Source of the DNA: Pseudoclavibacter terrae
GTDB lineage: Bacteria > Actinomycetota > Actinomycetes > Actinomycetales > Microbacteriaceae
Reading direction: 5' to 3'
Assembly (NCBI RefSeq): GCF_008831075.1
Contig: NZ_WBJX01000003.1
Coordinates: 62,001-126,000 of the forward strand
DNA: 64,000 nucleotides
Shown here one piece after another: positions 27,512 through 36,632 of the stretch. Positions within the stretch are counted from its first letter, which is position 1. Each line of letters opens with the position of its first letter. The notes beneath the pieces are model-generated. The model was not told the origin of the DNA, made no database searches, and saw nothing but the letters and a program-made list of their open reading frames with translations. Both the position numbers and the translations under genes were made by a program.

Positions 27512-27540
27512 ACCCTAAGAAGCTGACTCTGTTTTGGCAA
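27512..27540 (-). promoter_or_regulatory. Predicted promoter for the MFS gene
   Basis: On the minus strand TTGCCA (27535-27540), a 17-base spacer and TAGGGT (27512-27517) form a good sigma-70-like promoter. The start point would be near 27505, coinciding with an in-frame ATG. Confidence 0.5.
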
Positions 27541-27613
27541 CTCAGGTGGTCGTCTGCGGTCATGGATGAGCAAGATCGCTTGACTCCGAACGCACCCGGG
27601 GGCCGAGCTCCCC

Positions 27614-27643
27614 AGGGCTGGACTCCCTAGGGCTGGACTCCCT
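27614..27643 (+). repeat. Tandem 15-bp repeat upstream of the HxlR gene
   Basis: AGGGCTGGACTCCCT occurs twice back to back (27614-27628 and 27629-27643). Each copy contains GACTCC, which recurs singly nearby and inverted at 27684. These are likely binding sites of the HxlR-type regulator. Confidence 0.5.
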
Positions 27644-27705
27644 GGGGCCGAGACCCCTGGTTCGCCCCCTGGCTCCGAAAAGGGGAGTCAGGTTAGAGTC
27701 CCAGC

Positions 27706-28164
27706 ATGCCCCGCCAGTCGCCCGCCCTCAGTACGGCCCTGAGCGGATCGTGCGCCATCGCCCGATGCCTCGGCGTCTTCGACGACCCGTGGAGCTTCCT
27801 CCTCGTTCGAGAAGCGCTGCTCGGGCGCCGGACCTTCGCGGAGTTCCGAGACAGTCTCGGCATCGCCAGCGATGTGCTCAGCGCCAGGCTGACGAAGCTC
27901 GTCGAGGCTGAAGTCCTGACCAAGGCGGCGTACCAAGAACCCGGGCAGCGCACTCGAGAAGCCTACGACCTCACTCCCGCTGGCCGGGAGTTGAGCGCCG
28001 TCCTCATCGCCATGAAGCAGTGGGGCGAGGCACACGTACCTCGGGAAGCGCCAGCAAGGGTCGACGCGCGCGCCCACGCCGGCCAGACGACCGTCACCTC
28101 GCAGCTCGTGGACGAGCAGGGGCACGCGGTCCAACCCGACGAGGTCTCGTTCGTGCGCCGCTGA
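27706..28164 (+). CDS. HxlR family winged-helix regulator
   Basis: A 152-residue HxlR-type regulator. The family pattern SCAIARCLGVFDDPWSFLLV with the conserved Cys near residue 15 is present, followed by the recognition part RTFAEFRDSLGIASDVLSAR and the wing YDLTPAGRELSAVL. The conserved Cys of several HxlR proteins (HypR, YodB) senses electrophiles or oxidants, and this one has two nearby (SGSCAIARC). It is divergent from the MFS gene across a repeat-rich region, suggesting it controls that pump. No clear ribosome site precedes the ATG. Confidence 0.88.
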   Translation: MPRQSPALSTALSGSCAIARCLGVFDDPWSFLLVREALLGRRTFAEFRDSLGIASDVLSARLTKLVEAEVLTKAAYQEPGQRTREAYDLTPAGRELSAVLIAMKQWGEAHVPREAPARVDARAHAGQTTVTSQLVDEQGHAVQPDEVSFVRR

Positions 28165-28220
28165 GCGCACCGAACCTCGAGGACCTCACCGCGCCCCGTT
28201 CGCCTCCATGAATCCCCGAG

Positions 28221-28616
28221 TCAGCTCTGGTCCCACTCGCTGGCGACGATGACCGTCCCCGGTGGCAACGCCCGCAGCTCCGTGATCCGTGCCGCCGCAT
28301 CGACCGGTGCACTCTTGAGGGTGAGATCGCGGAGGCCGTAGCGCTCCGCTCGTCCATACAGGTCGATCACGCTCTCGACGTGAAGCTCGTACCGCGTCGG
28401 GTAGCCATCACCGCTGGAGCTGATGACCCCCTCCCGCTCGACCATCCCTCGCCAAGGATGCGGCTCGCCGCAAGCGCAGGCACCGCCGACGAATCGAGCC
28501 TCGCACGACGAGATGTCCTCATCGCCGATCGTGTGCAGGCGACTGTCCCAGCCTGGCAAGCGGTGGTCCTCACCGGCTCCGTCCGTCCACCGGAGATGCG
28601 TGTGGAATCCGATCAT
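28221..28616 (-). CDS. Hypothetical protein with CxC motif
   Basis: A 131-residue protein starting MIGFHTHLRWTDGAGEDH, chosen because GAGGGGG precedes that ATG. It is rich in His near the N-terminus. A Cys-containing block (SSCEARFVGGACACGEPH) could bind a metal. The rest is a mixed alpha/beta domain ending TVIVASEWDQS. No signal peptide or membrane segment. No family recognised. It is convergent with the HxlR gene. Confidence 0.6.
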   Translation of the reverse strand: MIGFHTHLRWTDGAGEDHRLPGWDSRLHTIGDEDISSCEARFVGGACACGEPHPWRGMVEREGVISSSGDGYPTRYELHVESVIDLYGRAERYGLRDLTLKSAPVDAAARITELRALPPGTVIVASEWDQS

Positions 28617-28702
28617 GGTGTCCCCCTCTTTCGTTGCCGCCAGTCTCTCGCCGACCACCGACAATCGCGCGCTCGATGATCGACGCCTGCCAGCGGAGCT
28701 AG

Positions 28703-28723
28703 CCAGGGACCGCCGATCCCTGG
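28703..28723. promoter_or_regulatory. Inverted repeat upstream of an SDR gene
   Basis: CCAGGGA (28703-28709), 7-base loop, TCCCTGG (28717-28723), in the 224-base divergent region between the hypothetical gene and the SDR gene. Possible operator; the region shows nothing else. Confidence 0.35.
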
Positions 28724-28840
28724 ATGAGCGAGCCCTGAATCGACGAGGATCAAGGCAACAGACTGGGCCAAGCAGCCAGACTGCGCATTCGCTTCATCAC
28801 CGTCAGCGGGCCCAGCGCCCGCAGGACTCAGGAGAATCTC

Positions 28841-29776
28841 GTGCCGAAGAACCTCGACATCCAAGTTCCACCCCTCAACGGCAAGCTCGCCCTCGTCACG
28901 GGCGCGAGCGACGGCATCGGCTTCCATATCGCCGCCCGCCTCGCCCGCGCTGGCGCCGAAGTCGTCATGCCCGTCCGCAACCGGGAGAAGGGTGAGAAGG
29001 CCGCCGCGCGCATCCGGGCCTCGAACCCGAGCGCGAAGCTCGAGCTGCGCGACCTCGACCTGTCGTCGCTCACCTCGGTCGCGACCCTCACGGACGAGCT
29101 CGTCACCGAGGAACGCCCCCTCAACATCCTCATCAACAACGCCGGCGTCATGACGCCGCCAGAGCGTCGCGAGACCGGCGACGGCTTCGAGCTGCAGTTC
29201 GGCACCAACCACCTCGGCCACTTCGCGCTCACCACCGGCCTCCTCCCCCTGCTCAAGGAGGGCAAGGCGCGCGTCACCACGCAGATCAGCGTCGCTGCCA
29301 ACCAGGGCGCCGTCAACTGGGACGACCTCAACTGGGAGCGCAGCTACAGCAGCATGGGCTCGTACAGCTCGTCGAAGATCGCCACCGGCCTCCTCGGCAT
29401 GCACCTCCACCGCCTCAGCGAGGCGAACGGCTGGGGCATCACGAGCAACCTCTCGCACCCCGGCGTCTCCCCCACGAACCTCTTGTCCGCGCAGCCGGGC
29501 ATGGGCCGCACGAGCGACACCACCGAGGTGAAGGTCATCCGCGTCCTCTCCCGCATCGGCATCGCCGGCACCCCGCAGAGCGCCGCCCTCCCCGCGGTCC
29601 TCGCGGCCACGAGCCCGGGAGCGAAGGGCGGGCGCCTGTACGGGCCGAAGGGGCCCGGTCACATCGGCGGCCGTCCGGGCGAGCAGAAGCTCTACTCGCG
29701 AGTCACAAGCGAAGCGGATGCGCGCCGCCTGTGGGAGCTGTCCGAGCAGCTCGTCGCCGAGCACGTGGCCAGCTAG
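28841..29776 (+). CDS. SDR family oxidoreductase (retinol-dehydrogenase-like)
   Basis: A 311-residue extended classical [23 protein letters not shown] near residue 20 binds [20 protein letters not shown], the catalytic Ser region and [15 protein letters not shown] (YxxxK) follow. The pattern resembles RDH/WWOX-like SDRs common in actinobacteria, where substrates are mostly unknown. The GTG start at 28841 follows AGGAGAATCTC, a good ribosome site. The HTH regulator gene begins 9 bases after its stop, so the two are probably one unit. Confidence 0.9.
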   Translation: MPKNLDIQVPPLNGKLALVTGASDGIGFHIAARLARAGAEVVMPVRNREKGEKAAARIRASNPSAKLELRDLDLSSLTSVATLTDELVTEERPLNILINNAGVMTPPERRETGDGFELQFGTNHLGHFALTTGLLPLLKEGKARVTTQISVAANQGAVNWDDLNWERSYSSMGSYSSSKIATGLLGMHLHRLSEANGWGITSNLSHPGVSPTNLLSAQPGMGRTSDTTEVKVIRVLSRIGIAGTPQSAALPAVLAATSPGAKGGRLYGPKGPGHIGGRPGEQKLYSRVTSEADARRLWELSEQLVAEHVAS

Positions 29777-29785
29777 CCTCACCTC

Positions 29786-30631
29786 ATGGACAGAGCCCAG
29801 CTTGCCGACTTCCTCCGCAGCCGCCGCGAGGCGCTGCAACCCGAGGACGTCGGCCTGACGAAGGGTCCGCGCCGCCGCACGGCGGGCCTGCGGCGCGAGG
29901 AGGTGGCCTCGCTCAGCGACATGTCCGTCGACTACTACAGCCGACTCGAGCAGAGCCGCGGCCCGCAGCCATCCGAGCAGATGCTCGCCGCCATCGCCCG
30001 CGGGCTGCGCCTCACCGTGGCAGAACGGGACCACCTCTTCCACCTCGCCGGCCAGCAGCCGCCGAAGCGCGCGATCAGCGGCGAGCACGTCGCGCCGGGA
30101 CTCATGCGCATCCTCGACCGGCTCGCCGACACCCCAGCGCAGGTCATGACCGCCATGGGCGAGACGCTCGTGCAGACACCGGCGGCACGGGCACTGTTCG
30201 GTGACGAGACTCGCTTCAGCGGCAACGCCCGCAGCGTCGTCTACCGCTGGTTCACCGACCCGAGCGCGCGCGACGTCTACCCAGACAGCGACCACCAGAA
30301 GCTGGGGCGGGCGTTCGCGGCGGATGCGCGCGGCTTCGCAGCCCAGCAGGGTCCGGACTCGCGTGCGCAGCGGGTCGTGGATGCGCTCCTCGCCGAGAGC
30401 CCGGAGTTCGCCGAGATCTGGGCCGACCACGAGATCAACGCGACGCACGAGCTCGAGAAGCGGGTGCAGCATCCCGAGACGGGTGTCATCACGGTGCAAT
30501 GCCAGTTCCTCGTCGACCCTGTGCAGGGCCAGACGCTGCTGGTGCTGACAGCCACGCCAGGCACCGAGAGCCACAACCGACTGCAACTGCTCTCCGTGCT
30601 CGGCACGCAGCGCCTGACCGCCGACGCCTGA
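29786..30631 (+). CDS. HTH regulator with MmyB-like ligand domain
   Basis: A 281-residue regulator. The N-terminal XRE-type helix-turn-helix (ADFLRSRREALQPEDVGL ... RRTAGLRREEVASLSDMSVD, YYSRLEQSRG) is followed by an MmyB-like PAS-type domain of about 180 residues (ALFGDETRFSGNARSVVYRW, VNDxxxE-like C-terminal strands). Such proteins commonly sit next to an SDR that they regulate, as here. The ligand may be a fatty acid or similar compound, by analogy with MmyB. Confidence 0.9.
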   Translation: MDRAQLADFLRSRREALQPEDVGLTKGPRRRTAGLRREEVASLSDMSVDYYSRLEQSRGPQPSEQMLAAIARGLRLTVAERDHLFHLAGQQPPKRAISGEHVAPGLMRILDRLADTPAQVMTAMGETLVQTPAARALFGDETRFSGNARSVVYRWFTDPSARDVYPDSDHQKLGRAFAADARGFAAQQGPDSRAQRVVDALLAESPEFAEIWADHEINATHELEKRVQHPETGVITVQCQFLVDPVQGQTLLVLTATPGTESHNRLQLLSVLGTQRLTADA

Positions 30632-30664
30632 AGCCCGGGTCGGGCAACCCGTGGCCGCTTCGAC

Positions 30665-31315
30665 TCAGCCGTCACCCCACGGCTGCCCGTAGCGATCGAC
30701 GAGTTCCTGCACCTCGTCGTCGGTGAGCGGGCGCAGGTCTTCCCGCCCTCCGACCAGAAGCCGCGTGCGCGCTGCTTCCTCGATCTCGATAGCGCGGTCG
30801 ACAGCCTGTGCAACCGTGCTTCCGCTGACGATGGACCCGTGATTCTGCAGCAGCGCACCGTGGAACTCGAGCGCACTCGTCCGCACGGCCGCGGCCTGCG
30901 TCGGGTCACCCGGCGCTGCGTATGGCACGAGTGGCACGTTGCCCACGCGCATCAGGAGGTACGGCGTAATCGGCTCGAGGGCGCTGTGCGCACGCCACGG
31001 CGCGAGGCAGGACGCAGCCACCGCATTCGGCGAGTGGAGATGGACGACGCACGTCGCCGCGGGGTCGCGCTCGTACATGGCGAGGTGCAGGGGCGCTTCC
31101 TTGGTCGCTTTGGGCCCCTGCGGATCGAGAGGCTCACCGTCGACGCTCACACGCGCAAACGCGGTCCGGTTGAGGGCGCCGAGCGTCGTGCCGCTCGCAC
31201 TCATCCAGATCTCGTTCCCCAATCGCACCGACACGTTGCCGGAACTCCCAGGTGAGAGCCCCATCTCCGCGAGAAGACGCCCCGCTTCGATCAGCTCATC
31301 GACGAGATCGCTCAT
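30665..31315 (-). CDS. Class II aldolase family protein, OtnC-like (3-oxo-tetronate 4-phosphate decarboxylase)
   Basis: A 216-residue class II aldolase/adducin protein. SPGSSGNVSVRLGNEIWMSA near residue 20 binds substrate phosphate, KATKEAPLHLAMYERDP carries the catalytic Glu, and VVHLHSPNAVA plus LLQNHGSIVSG provide the zinc-binding His residues. In known pathways OtnC decarboxylates 3-oxo-tetronate 4-phosphate to dihydroxyacetone phosphate. The partner kinase is encoded next to it, with 4-base overlap, which supports that role over plain fuculose-phosphate aldolase. Confidence 0.85.
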   Translation of the reverse strand: MSDLVDELIEAGRLLAEMGLSPGSSGNVSVRLGNEIWMSASGTTLGALNRTAFARVSVDGEPLDPQGPKATKEAPLHLAMYERDPAATCVVHLHSPNAVAASCLAPWRAHSALEPITPYLLMRVGNVPLVPYAAPGDPTQAAAVRTSALEFHGALLQNHGSIVSGSTVAQAVDRAIEIEEAARTRLLVGGREDLRPLTDDEVQELVDRYGQPWGDG

Positions 31316-32562
31316 GCGAGCCTCTCCCAAGCGCTGGAGAAGAGATCGACGTCGCCGAAGTTCCCTGACTTCAGCACCAGGTTGACATCGGGAGCCGCGC
31401 GACGGCGCCCGCGCAGCCACGACACGCCTGGGCTGAGGAGCTGTCCGACCTCGAGCACGGAGATACCCAGTCCCTGCGAGACGCTGCCGGACGTCTCGCC
31501 GCCCGCGACGATCAGCTGCGAAGCACCAGCGTCGGCAAGCCGAGGAGCGAGACGCGAGTAGAGCGTCTCGATCAGCTCCGATGCGTGCGGCGAGGCTCCG
31601 CGCCCTGCAGCCACGTCATCGACGTCACCCACTGAGTACAACATGACCGGGCGGTCTGCGTCCTCCGACCAGCGCTCCACAACCCAGTCGAGGAGGCGCT
31701 GCTCTTCCCCCGCCATGTCGTCGACGAGCGCCCGCACATCCAGCTTTCGACTCGACATCGTGCGACGTGCATCCTGCACCTGCGCCTGCGTCGCCCTGGA
31801 TGCGCTGCCGGCGAGCACGACGCGTCTGCCCCGAATACCGGCGAGGTCAGTCGGGGCCACCCGCTTCGCTTCGGCCCCGAGCGCCAGCCCTGACCCGCCG
31901 GTGACGAGCGGATCGTCACGCGTCGCGGTCGCGATGGTTCGAAGGTCTGCACCGTCGATCGAATCGACGACGACGTACCGCGCACCACGTGCACCCGCGG
32001 CATCGATCGCCTCACGCACGGCCGCTGCTCCCCGCTTTACGACATCGACGTGCACCTCCGCCACGGCGTGCGGCGTCTGCGCGCTGAGGAGTGCCGAGAC
32101 GCGCGAATCCCACATGGGGTTCAGCGGATGGTCTCTCATCGAACTGCGGTCGAGAGGATCGTTCCCGACGAACAGATGCCCCTTGTACACGGTGCGACCC
32201 GCATCCGGGAAACCAGGGACGACAACCGCGACCCTCGCCCCCGTCTCCTCGAGCAGCGCGTCGGCGATGGGGCCGATGTTGCCCTCAGGCGTCGAGTCGA
32301 ACGTCGAGCAGTACTTGTCGTAGACCTGCGTGCACCCGAGCTCCCGCAGCACAGCAGCGGCCTCGCGCACCTCAGCGACAGCCTTCTCCGCTCGCACCGA
32401 CCGGATCTTCAGGGCGATCACGACGGCGTCGTGCGCGCGAAGCGCATCAAGCCCATCGGCCTCCGGGACCCCGAGCACCACGGCAGTCGAAAGCCCACGC
32501 GAGCGCCAGTTGCCGGCCAGGTCGGTGGCCCCGGTGAAGTCATCGGCAATCGCTCCCAGCAC
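31312..32562 (-). CDS. Four-carbon acid sugar kinase, OtnK-like (DUF1537)
   Basis: A 416-residue DUF1537 kinase. The N-terminal domain begins VLGAIADDFTGATDLAGNW, the family hallmark. YDKYCSTFDSTPEGNIG and VVPGFPDAGRTVYKGHLFVG follow, and the C-terminal ATP-binding domain has IVAGGETSGSVSQGLGI. OtnK/DtnK enzymes phosphorylate C4 of 3-oxo-tetronate, D-threonate or D-erythronate. The GTG start at 32562 lies 3 bases after the TRAP binding-protein stop with GAGGGG upstream. It is translationally linked to the OtnC-like gene through a 4-base overlap. Confidence 0.9.
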   Translation of the reverse strand: MLGAIADDFTGATDLAGNWRSRGLSTAVVLGVPEADGLDALRAHDAVVIALKIRSVRAEKAVAEVREAAAVLRELGCTQVYDKYCSTFDSTPEGNIGPIADALLEETGARVAVVVPGFPDAGRTVYKGHLFVGNDPLDRSSMRDHPLNPMWDSRVSALLSAQTPHAVAEVHVDVVKRGAAAVREAIDAAGARGARYVVVDSIDGADLRTIATATRDDPLVTGGSGLALGAEAKRVAPTDLAGIRGRRVVLAGSASRATQAQVQDARRTMSSRKLDVRALVDDMAGEEQRLLDWVVERWSEDADRPVMLYSVGDVDDVAAGRGASPHASELIETLYSRLAPRLADAGASQLIVAGGETSGSVSQGLGISVLEVGQLLSPGVSWLRGRRRAAPDVNLVLKSGNFGDVDLFSSAWERLA

Positions 32563-32564
32563 GG

Positions 32565-33581
32565 TCAGCCCCTCGCCTCGGCACTCGCGCGGATCTTCTC
32601 GACCCACTCCACCACCTGCGGATCGACGTGCTCGAGCACCTCGCTCGTCGCATCCGCCCACTCCGCTCGGTCGATCTCGTGGAACTCGACGCCGTTCTCT
32701 TCGAGGAAGGCGATGTTCGCGTCGCGCTCCTCGATCGAGGTCTGCTCGTACCAGTCCGAGACGTCGGCGATTTCGGCATCGACGATGTCGCGCAGCTCGG
32801 CCGGCCAGCCCTGATAGGACTCAGCCCAGGCTTGGAAGTGGAAGTTGCCGTAGATGTGATTCGTCAGCGTGACGTTGGGCGCGACCTCGTAGAAGGAGTT
32901 GAACCGCACCACGTCGATGGGGTTCTCCTGCCCCTCCACCGCCCCCTGCTCGATGGCGGTGAACACCTCGCTCAACGCGAGCGGGGTCGGGCTGGCCCCG
33001 AGCGACTCCCACGTGTCCAGGTACGTCTGCTGCGTGGGAACGCGGAGCTTCAGGCCCTGCGTGTCGGCGAGCTCGGCAACGGGTCGCTGGGTGTTGAGCA
33101 CGCGCGCCCCTCGGTACATCTGGCCGAGAAGCTGGAAGCCTGTATCCTCGCGAACGGCGTCGAGGATCTCGTCGCCGAGCTCCCCCTCCCACACGTCGAG
33201 GAACTGCGCCTCGTCCTCGTAGAGGAACGGCACGCCCTCGATGGCGGCAAGATCCGTGTAGCGCTCGAGAGATCCCACGGATTCGATGACGATGTCGACC
33301 GCCCCGTATTCGAGGCCCTCCTGCATGTCCTCCCAGCTGCCCAGCTGCGAGGCGGGATACACCTCGATCTCGATGCGCCCGTCGGACGACTCCGCGACCT
33401 GCTCCGACAGCATGTTCGCAGCGCGGTCCTGCAGGCTGCCGGCGCCGTACGAGTGACCGAGGCGAAGCAGCAGCTCTGGCTCGGAAGCAGGCGGGGCGGC
33501 GGTGCATCCGCTGAGGATAAGGGCGGCGCCTGCGAGGGCAACCGCACCTCGACGAAGCGACGCGCTGATTCCTTTACTCAC
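32565..33581 (-). CDS. dctP: TRAP transporter substrate-binding lipoprotein DctP
   Basis: A 338-residue extracytoplasmic solute receptor. A signal peptide with lipobox (ALILSGCTAA) anchors it to the membrane. The mature part has the DctP fold: LRLGHSYGAGSLQDRAANML near the start, YPASQLGSWEDMQEGLEYGA, and GLKLRVPTQQTYLDTWESLG, which holds the conserved Arg that binds the ligand carboxylate. That predicts an acid substrate, consistent with the sugar-acid enzymes beside it. The GTG at 33581 follows AAAGGAG. The order on this strand is dehydrogenase, dctQ, dctM, dctP, kinase, aldolase. Confidence 0.9.
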   Translation of the reverse strand: MSKGISASLRRGAVALAGAALILSGCTAAPPASEPELLLRLGHSYGAGSLQDRAANMLSEQVAESSDGRIEIEVYPASQLGSWEDMQEGLEYGAVDIVIESVGSLERYTDLAAIEGVPFLYEDEAQFLDVWEGELGDEILDAVREDTGFQLLGQMYRGARVLNTQRPVAELADTQGLKLRVPTQQTYLDTWESLGASPTPLALSEVFTAIEQGAVEGQENPIDVVRFNSFYEVAPNVTLTNHIYGNFHFQAWAESYQGWPAELRDIVDAEIADVSDWYEQTSIEERDANIAFLEENGVEFHEIDRAEWADATSEVLEHVDPQVVEWVEKIRASAEARG

Positions 33582-33625
33582 GAGGGGAACTCCTTTGGTG
33601 GTGGATGTCGCTGGACGCATCGGGA

Positions 33626-34882
33626 TCAGTACCACCCCAGCGCGAACGGCGCGTAGGTGACGATGAACAGCAGCAGGATCGACACGCCGAGCCACGGCAG
33701 CATGTCCTTCATCGCCTTCTCGGCGGATATGCCTGCGATGCGGCTCGTGATGAGCAGGTTGATGCCGACAGGTGGCGTGATTAGGCCGATCGCGAGGTTG
33801 ATGACCACGATGAGCCCGAAGTGCACGGGGTCGACCCCAACGGCCGTCATGATCGGCAGGAGCACGGGCGTGAAGATGATGATCGCAGCGTTGCCCTCCA
33901 CCACGGTGCCGACGAGCAGGAGCAGGACGTTCGCGACGAGGAGGATCACGAAGATGTTGTCGGTGATCCCGAGGACCGCCGCTGCGAGGATCTCCGGCGT
34001 GCCACCGGTGACGAGCGCCCACGAGTATGCCTGCGCCATGGCGATGATGAGCATGATCGCGGCTACGAGCATGGCGGTCTCCCGCATTGCTGTCACGATG
34101 CGTGCCCAGGTCAGGCCTCGGTACACGAAGAAGCCGATGATCGCGGCGACCGCCACCGCAACCGCGCCTCCCTCCGTCGCCGTGAACACGCCGAGGCGGA
34201 TGCCTCCGAGCACGACGACCGGGATGAGGAGCGCGGGAATCGCCTTGAGGAAGGCCCTTCCGAGACCACGCAGGTCGGTCGACTTCTCAGCTGGATATCC
34301 CTTCTTGCGCGCGATGAGCCACCCCGTGATCAGGTAGGCCACGCCGAACGTGAGACCGATGTACAGACCGTGGAAGAACAGGTCGCCGATCGAGACCTCG
34401 GCGGCGACGGCATAGATGATCATCGTGATGCTGGGTGGGAGCACGAGGGCGATGATCGAGGCAGCGGCGGTGACCGACGCCGCGTCGCCAGGCGAGTAGC
34501 CGCGGCGCAGCATCTGCGGGATGAGGAGACGGCCCACGGCCGACGCGTCCGCGACGGCCGAGCCTGACATGCCGCCGAAAGTGACGTTCGTGAGCACGTT
34601 CACCGCCGAGAGTCCGCCGCGGATGCGCCCGACGAGTGCGTACGCGAAATCGATGAGACGCTGCGTCGTGCCGCCTGCGTTCATGATCGCGCCAGCCAGG
34701 ACGAAGAGAGGAACCGCGAGTAGCGGGAAGGAGCGCATGCCGGCGATGAAGCGCTGGGCCCCCACTTCAGGTGGGACGCCCTCGACTGCCAGGCTGACGA
34801 ACGACGCGAGGCCGACGGAGATCCCCACCGGGACGCCGATAGCGAGGAGCAGGAGGAGCAGCCCTCCGAGGATCACGGGCAT
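33626..34882 (-). CDS. dctM: TRAP transporter large permease DctM
   Basis: A 418-residue membrane protein with about twelve helices. Family landmarks are VPLFVLAGAIMNAGGTTQRL, GGMSGSAVADASAVG and LITPPVGINLLITSRIAGI. It forms the sodium-driven translocation channel together with DctQ. Its ATG overlaps the dctQ stop, so the two are translationally coupled. DctP lies 45 bases downstream. Confidence 0.93.
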   Translation of the reverse strand: MPVILGGLLLLLLAIGVPVGISVGLASFVSLAVEGVPPEVGAQRFIAGMRSFPLLAVPLFVLAGAIMNAGGTTQRLIDFAYALVGRIRGGLSAVNVLTNVTFGGMSGSAVADASAVGRLLIPQMLRRGYSPGDAASVTAAASIIALVLPPSITMIIYAVAAEVSIGDLFFHGLYIGLTFGVAYLITGWLIARKKGYPAEKSTDLRGLGRAFLKAIPALLIPVVVLGGIRLGVFTATEGGAVAVAVAAIIGFFVYRGLTWARIVTAMRETAMLVAAIMLIIAMAQAYSWALVTGGTPEILAAAVLGITDNIFVILLVANVLLLLVGTVVEGNAAIIIFTPVLLPIMTAVGVDPVHFGLIVVINLAIGLITPPVGINLLITSRIAGISAEKAMKDMLPWLGVSILLLFIVTYAPFALGWY

Positions 34883-35463
34883 CAGACGTCCTTGTCTTCT
34901 GGGGTCTTGGTTTCGTCGACGCTCGTCTCCGCGGTGAGAACCGCGACGACGTCGATGGGCTCGTCGAAGTCGCCACGCAGGGCCGCGACCAGCTTCTCGA
35001 GCGAGAAGAGGAACGAAAGGCCCATGCCGATGGGGACCATGAGGTACATGGCGAGCAAGGTCACGTCCACGCCGGAGGCGATAGTGAGACCAGTCATGAG
35101 CTGGCGTGCCCCCGTGGGCAGCATCATCGCCGCATACACCGTGACCAGCGCGAAGAGGGCGGCGGTCAGAACGTAGGCGACTACGACGAAGGTGCGCCGC
35201 ACCTTGCCGTGCATGCGATCGACGACGAGCGTGACCGCGATGTGCTCACTGTGCCGCACGGCGACGGGGATAGCCGCCATGACGCACCACACGAACATGA
35301 GCGTTGCGAACTCCTCGGACCACACCGTGGGGCTGTTGAGCACGTACCTCATGAACACCTGGAACACGAGGACGAGGCTGATGAGCGTGACCGCGATGGC
35401 GGCGATCGTGAGGAGTGCGCGCTCGATGCCCGTGAAGATTCGGCCGACGACTCCGCCGATCAC
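34882..35463 (-). CDS. dctQ: TRAP transporter small permease DctQ
   Basis: A 193-residue membrane protein with four helices, the DctQ size and layout. NSPTVWSEEFATLMFVWCV after helix 1 is the conserved DctQ block. The C-terminal tail is acidic and extended (TAETSVDETKTPEDKDV). The GTG start at 35463 overlaps the dehydrogenase stop by 4 bases. Confidence 0.9.
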   Translation of the reverse strand: MIGGVVGRIFTGIERALLTIAAIAVTLISLVLVFQVFMRYVLNSPTVWSEEFATLMFVWCVMAAIPVAVRHSEHIAVTLVVDRMHGKVRRTFVVVAYVLTAALFALVTVYAAMMLPTGARQLMTGLTIASGVDVTLLAMYLMVPIGMGLSFLFSLEKLVAALRGDFDEPIDVVAVLTAETSVDETKTPEDKDV

Positions 35464-36458
35464 GGGACCATCACCAGCTTGACGATGTCACCTGGGCCGT
35501 CTGCGGCCATCCTTGTGGTGATCTCGGCTCCCTCTTCCAGGGAGGTCGTCCGCGAGACGATGGCGTCGGCCAGACCAGGGTGCCGGTCGAGGACGTCCAG
35601 CGCGGTCGTGAAGTCCGTCTTCGTGTACATGGCTGTGCCGAGCAGGGCGATCTCGCGAACCTGCAGCTCACCGACGGGAACCGGCACGGGCTTGCCGAAG
35701 ACGGCGACCTGCACGATGGCGCCTCCAGGTGCGACAGCCGCGAAGGCCCGCTCGAGGAGAGCTGGCACGCCAGCCGCCACGAAGACCGCGTCGTAGCTGT
35801 GCGATTCGAGCTCGGCGTCCGGCGTGTGCACTCCGGTTGCACCAAGCGACTCGAGCATCGGATGCACGTGGCTTCTCGGTTCGATGACGTCGAGAACTTC
35901 TGCACCAGAGTCGCGCACGACGCGAGCGACAAGGGCACCGATGGTTCCGCCTCCGAGGACAAGCGACCGTGTGCGCTCCCGGTCTCCGAGCTGGGCGACC
36001 GCATGGGCCGCGACTGCGATGGGTTCGGCCAGAGCGAGGTGCTCGTCGGCGACGCCGTCTGGTGCGGGGATGACGGTGCTCGCCGGAACCGCCGTGAACT
36101 CTGCGAACGAGCCGTCCCATTCCGCGATGCCGAGCATCTGCTTGCTCGCGCAGAGGTGATAGCGGCCGCCTGTGCACAGCGCGCACTCGCCGCAAGACCG
36201 CTGCGGGTCGATGACGACCCGATCGCCGAGTGCCAACCCATCCACGCCGGGACCGATCTCAGCAATCCGCCCACCCGCCTCATGGCCTGAGATGAGCGGC
36301 GGAACGCGGAACGGATGCGTGCCGCGAAGCGCAGCGAGATCGGAGCCGCACACTCCGGTGGAGGTCACCTGCACGACCACCTCGCCTCGCCCGGCTAGAG
36401 GTTTCGGAATGTCGACCACCTGGGCTTTCCCAGATTCGTCGAAACGGATAGCGCGCAT
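35460..36458 (-). CDS. Zinc-dependent alcohol/polyol dehydrogenase (MDR family)
   Basis: A 332-residue medium-chain dehydrogenase. The catalytic zinc ligands lie in GVCGSDLAAL and GHEAGG, the structural zinc in CGECALCTGGRYHLC (four Cys), and the NAD site in LVLGGGTIGALVARVV. It resembles sorbitol and threonine dehydrogenases. As the first gene of the TRAP operon it probably oxidises the imported sugar acid or alcohol; the substrate is inferred from context only. It is divergent from the GntR regulator. Confidence 0.9.
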   Translation of the reverse strand: MRAIRFDESGKAQVVDIPKPLAGRGEVVVQVTSTGVCGSDLAALRGTHPFRVPPLISGHEAGGRIAEIGPGVDGLALGDRVVIDPQRSCGECALCTGGRYHLCASKQMLGIAEWDGSFAEFTAVPASTVIPAPDGVADEHLALAEPIAVAAHAVAQLGDRERTRSLVLGGGTIGALVARVVRDSGAEVLDVIEPRSHVHPMLESLGATGVHTPDAELESHSYDAVFVAAGVPALLERAFAAVAPGGAIVQVAVFGKPVPVPVGELQVREIALLGTAMYTKTDFTTALDVLDRHPGLADAIVSRTTSLEEGAEITTRMAADGPGDIVKLVMVP

Positions 36459-36632
36459 GTAACTGCTCTTCCCCGCGACTCACGGCCGCGTTGCTTCGCG
36501 TGCGGGTAGATGCTTGTGCTGCGATCCCAGCGCTGGGGGCAGACTACAAGCTGACTGACTGCATCCTATCATACCAGTTGTGTCATGCTTCAGTGCGGCA
36601 GAATGAAGGCCATACCGACGAAGGGAGCGCTG

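Larger units (their letters stand above)
27350..27705. other. Divergent MFS/HxlR intergenic region
   Basis: 356 bases without a clear gene. It holds a minus-strand promoter (27512-27540), a tandem 15-bp repeat (27614-27643) and scattered GACTCC/GGAGTC words at 27582, 27621, 27636 and 27684. The only coding possibility is an N-terminal extension of the MFS gene. Confidence 0.5.

Noticed and set aside
28613-30586. Long antisense frame across the SDR and HTH genes
   Set aside because: Shadow of two strongly supported genes; encoded protein is low-complexity.
36541-36600. GntR operator in the AT-richer segment CTATCATACCAGTTGTGTCAT
   Set aside because: It looks regulatory, but I could not find a symmetrical dyad or a properly spaced promoter, so it is not listed as a site.
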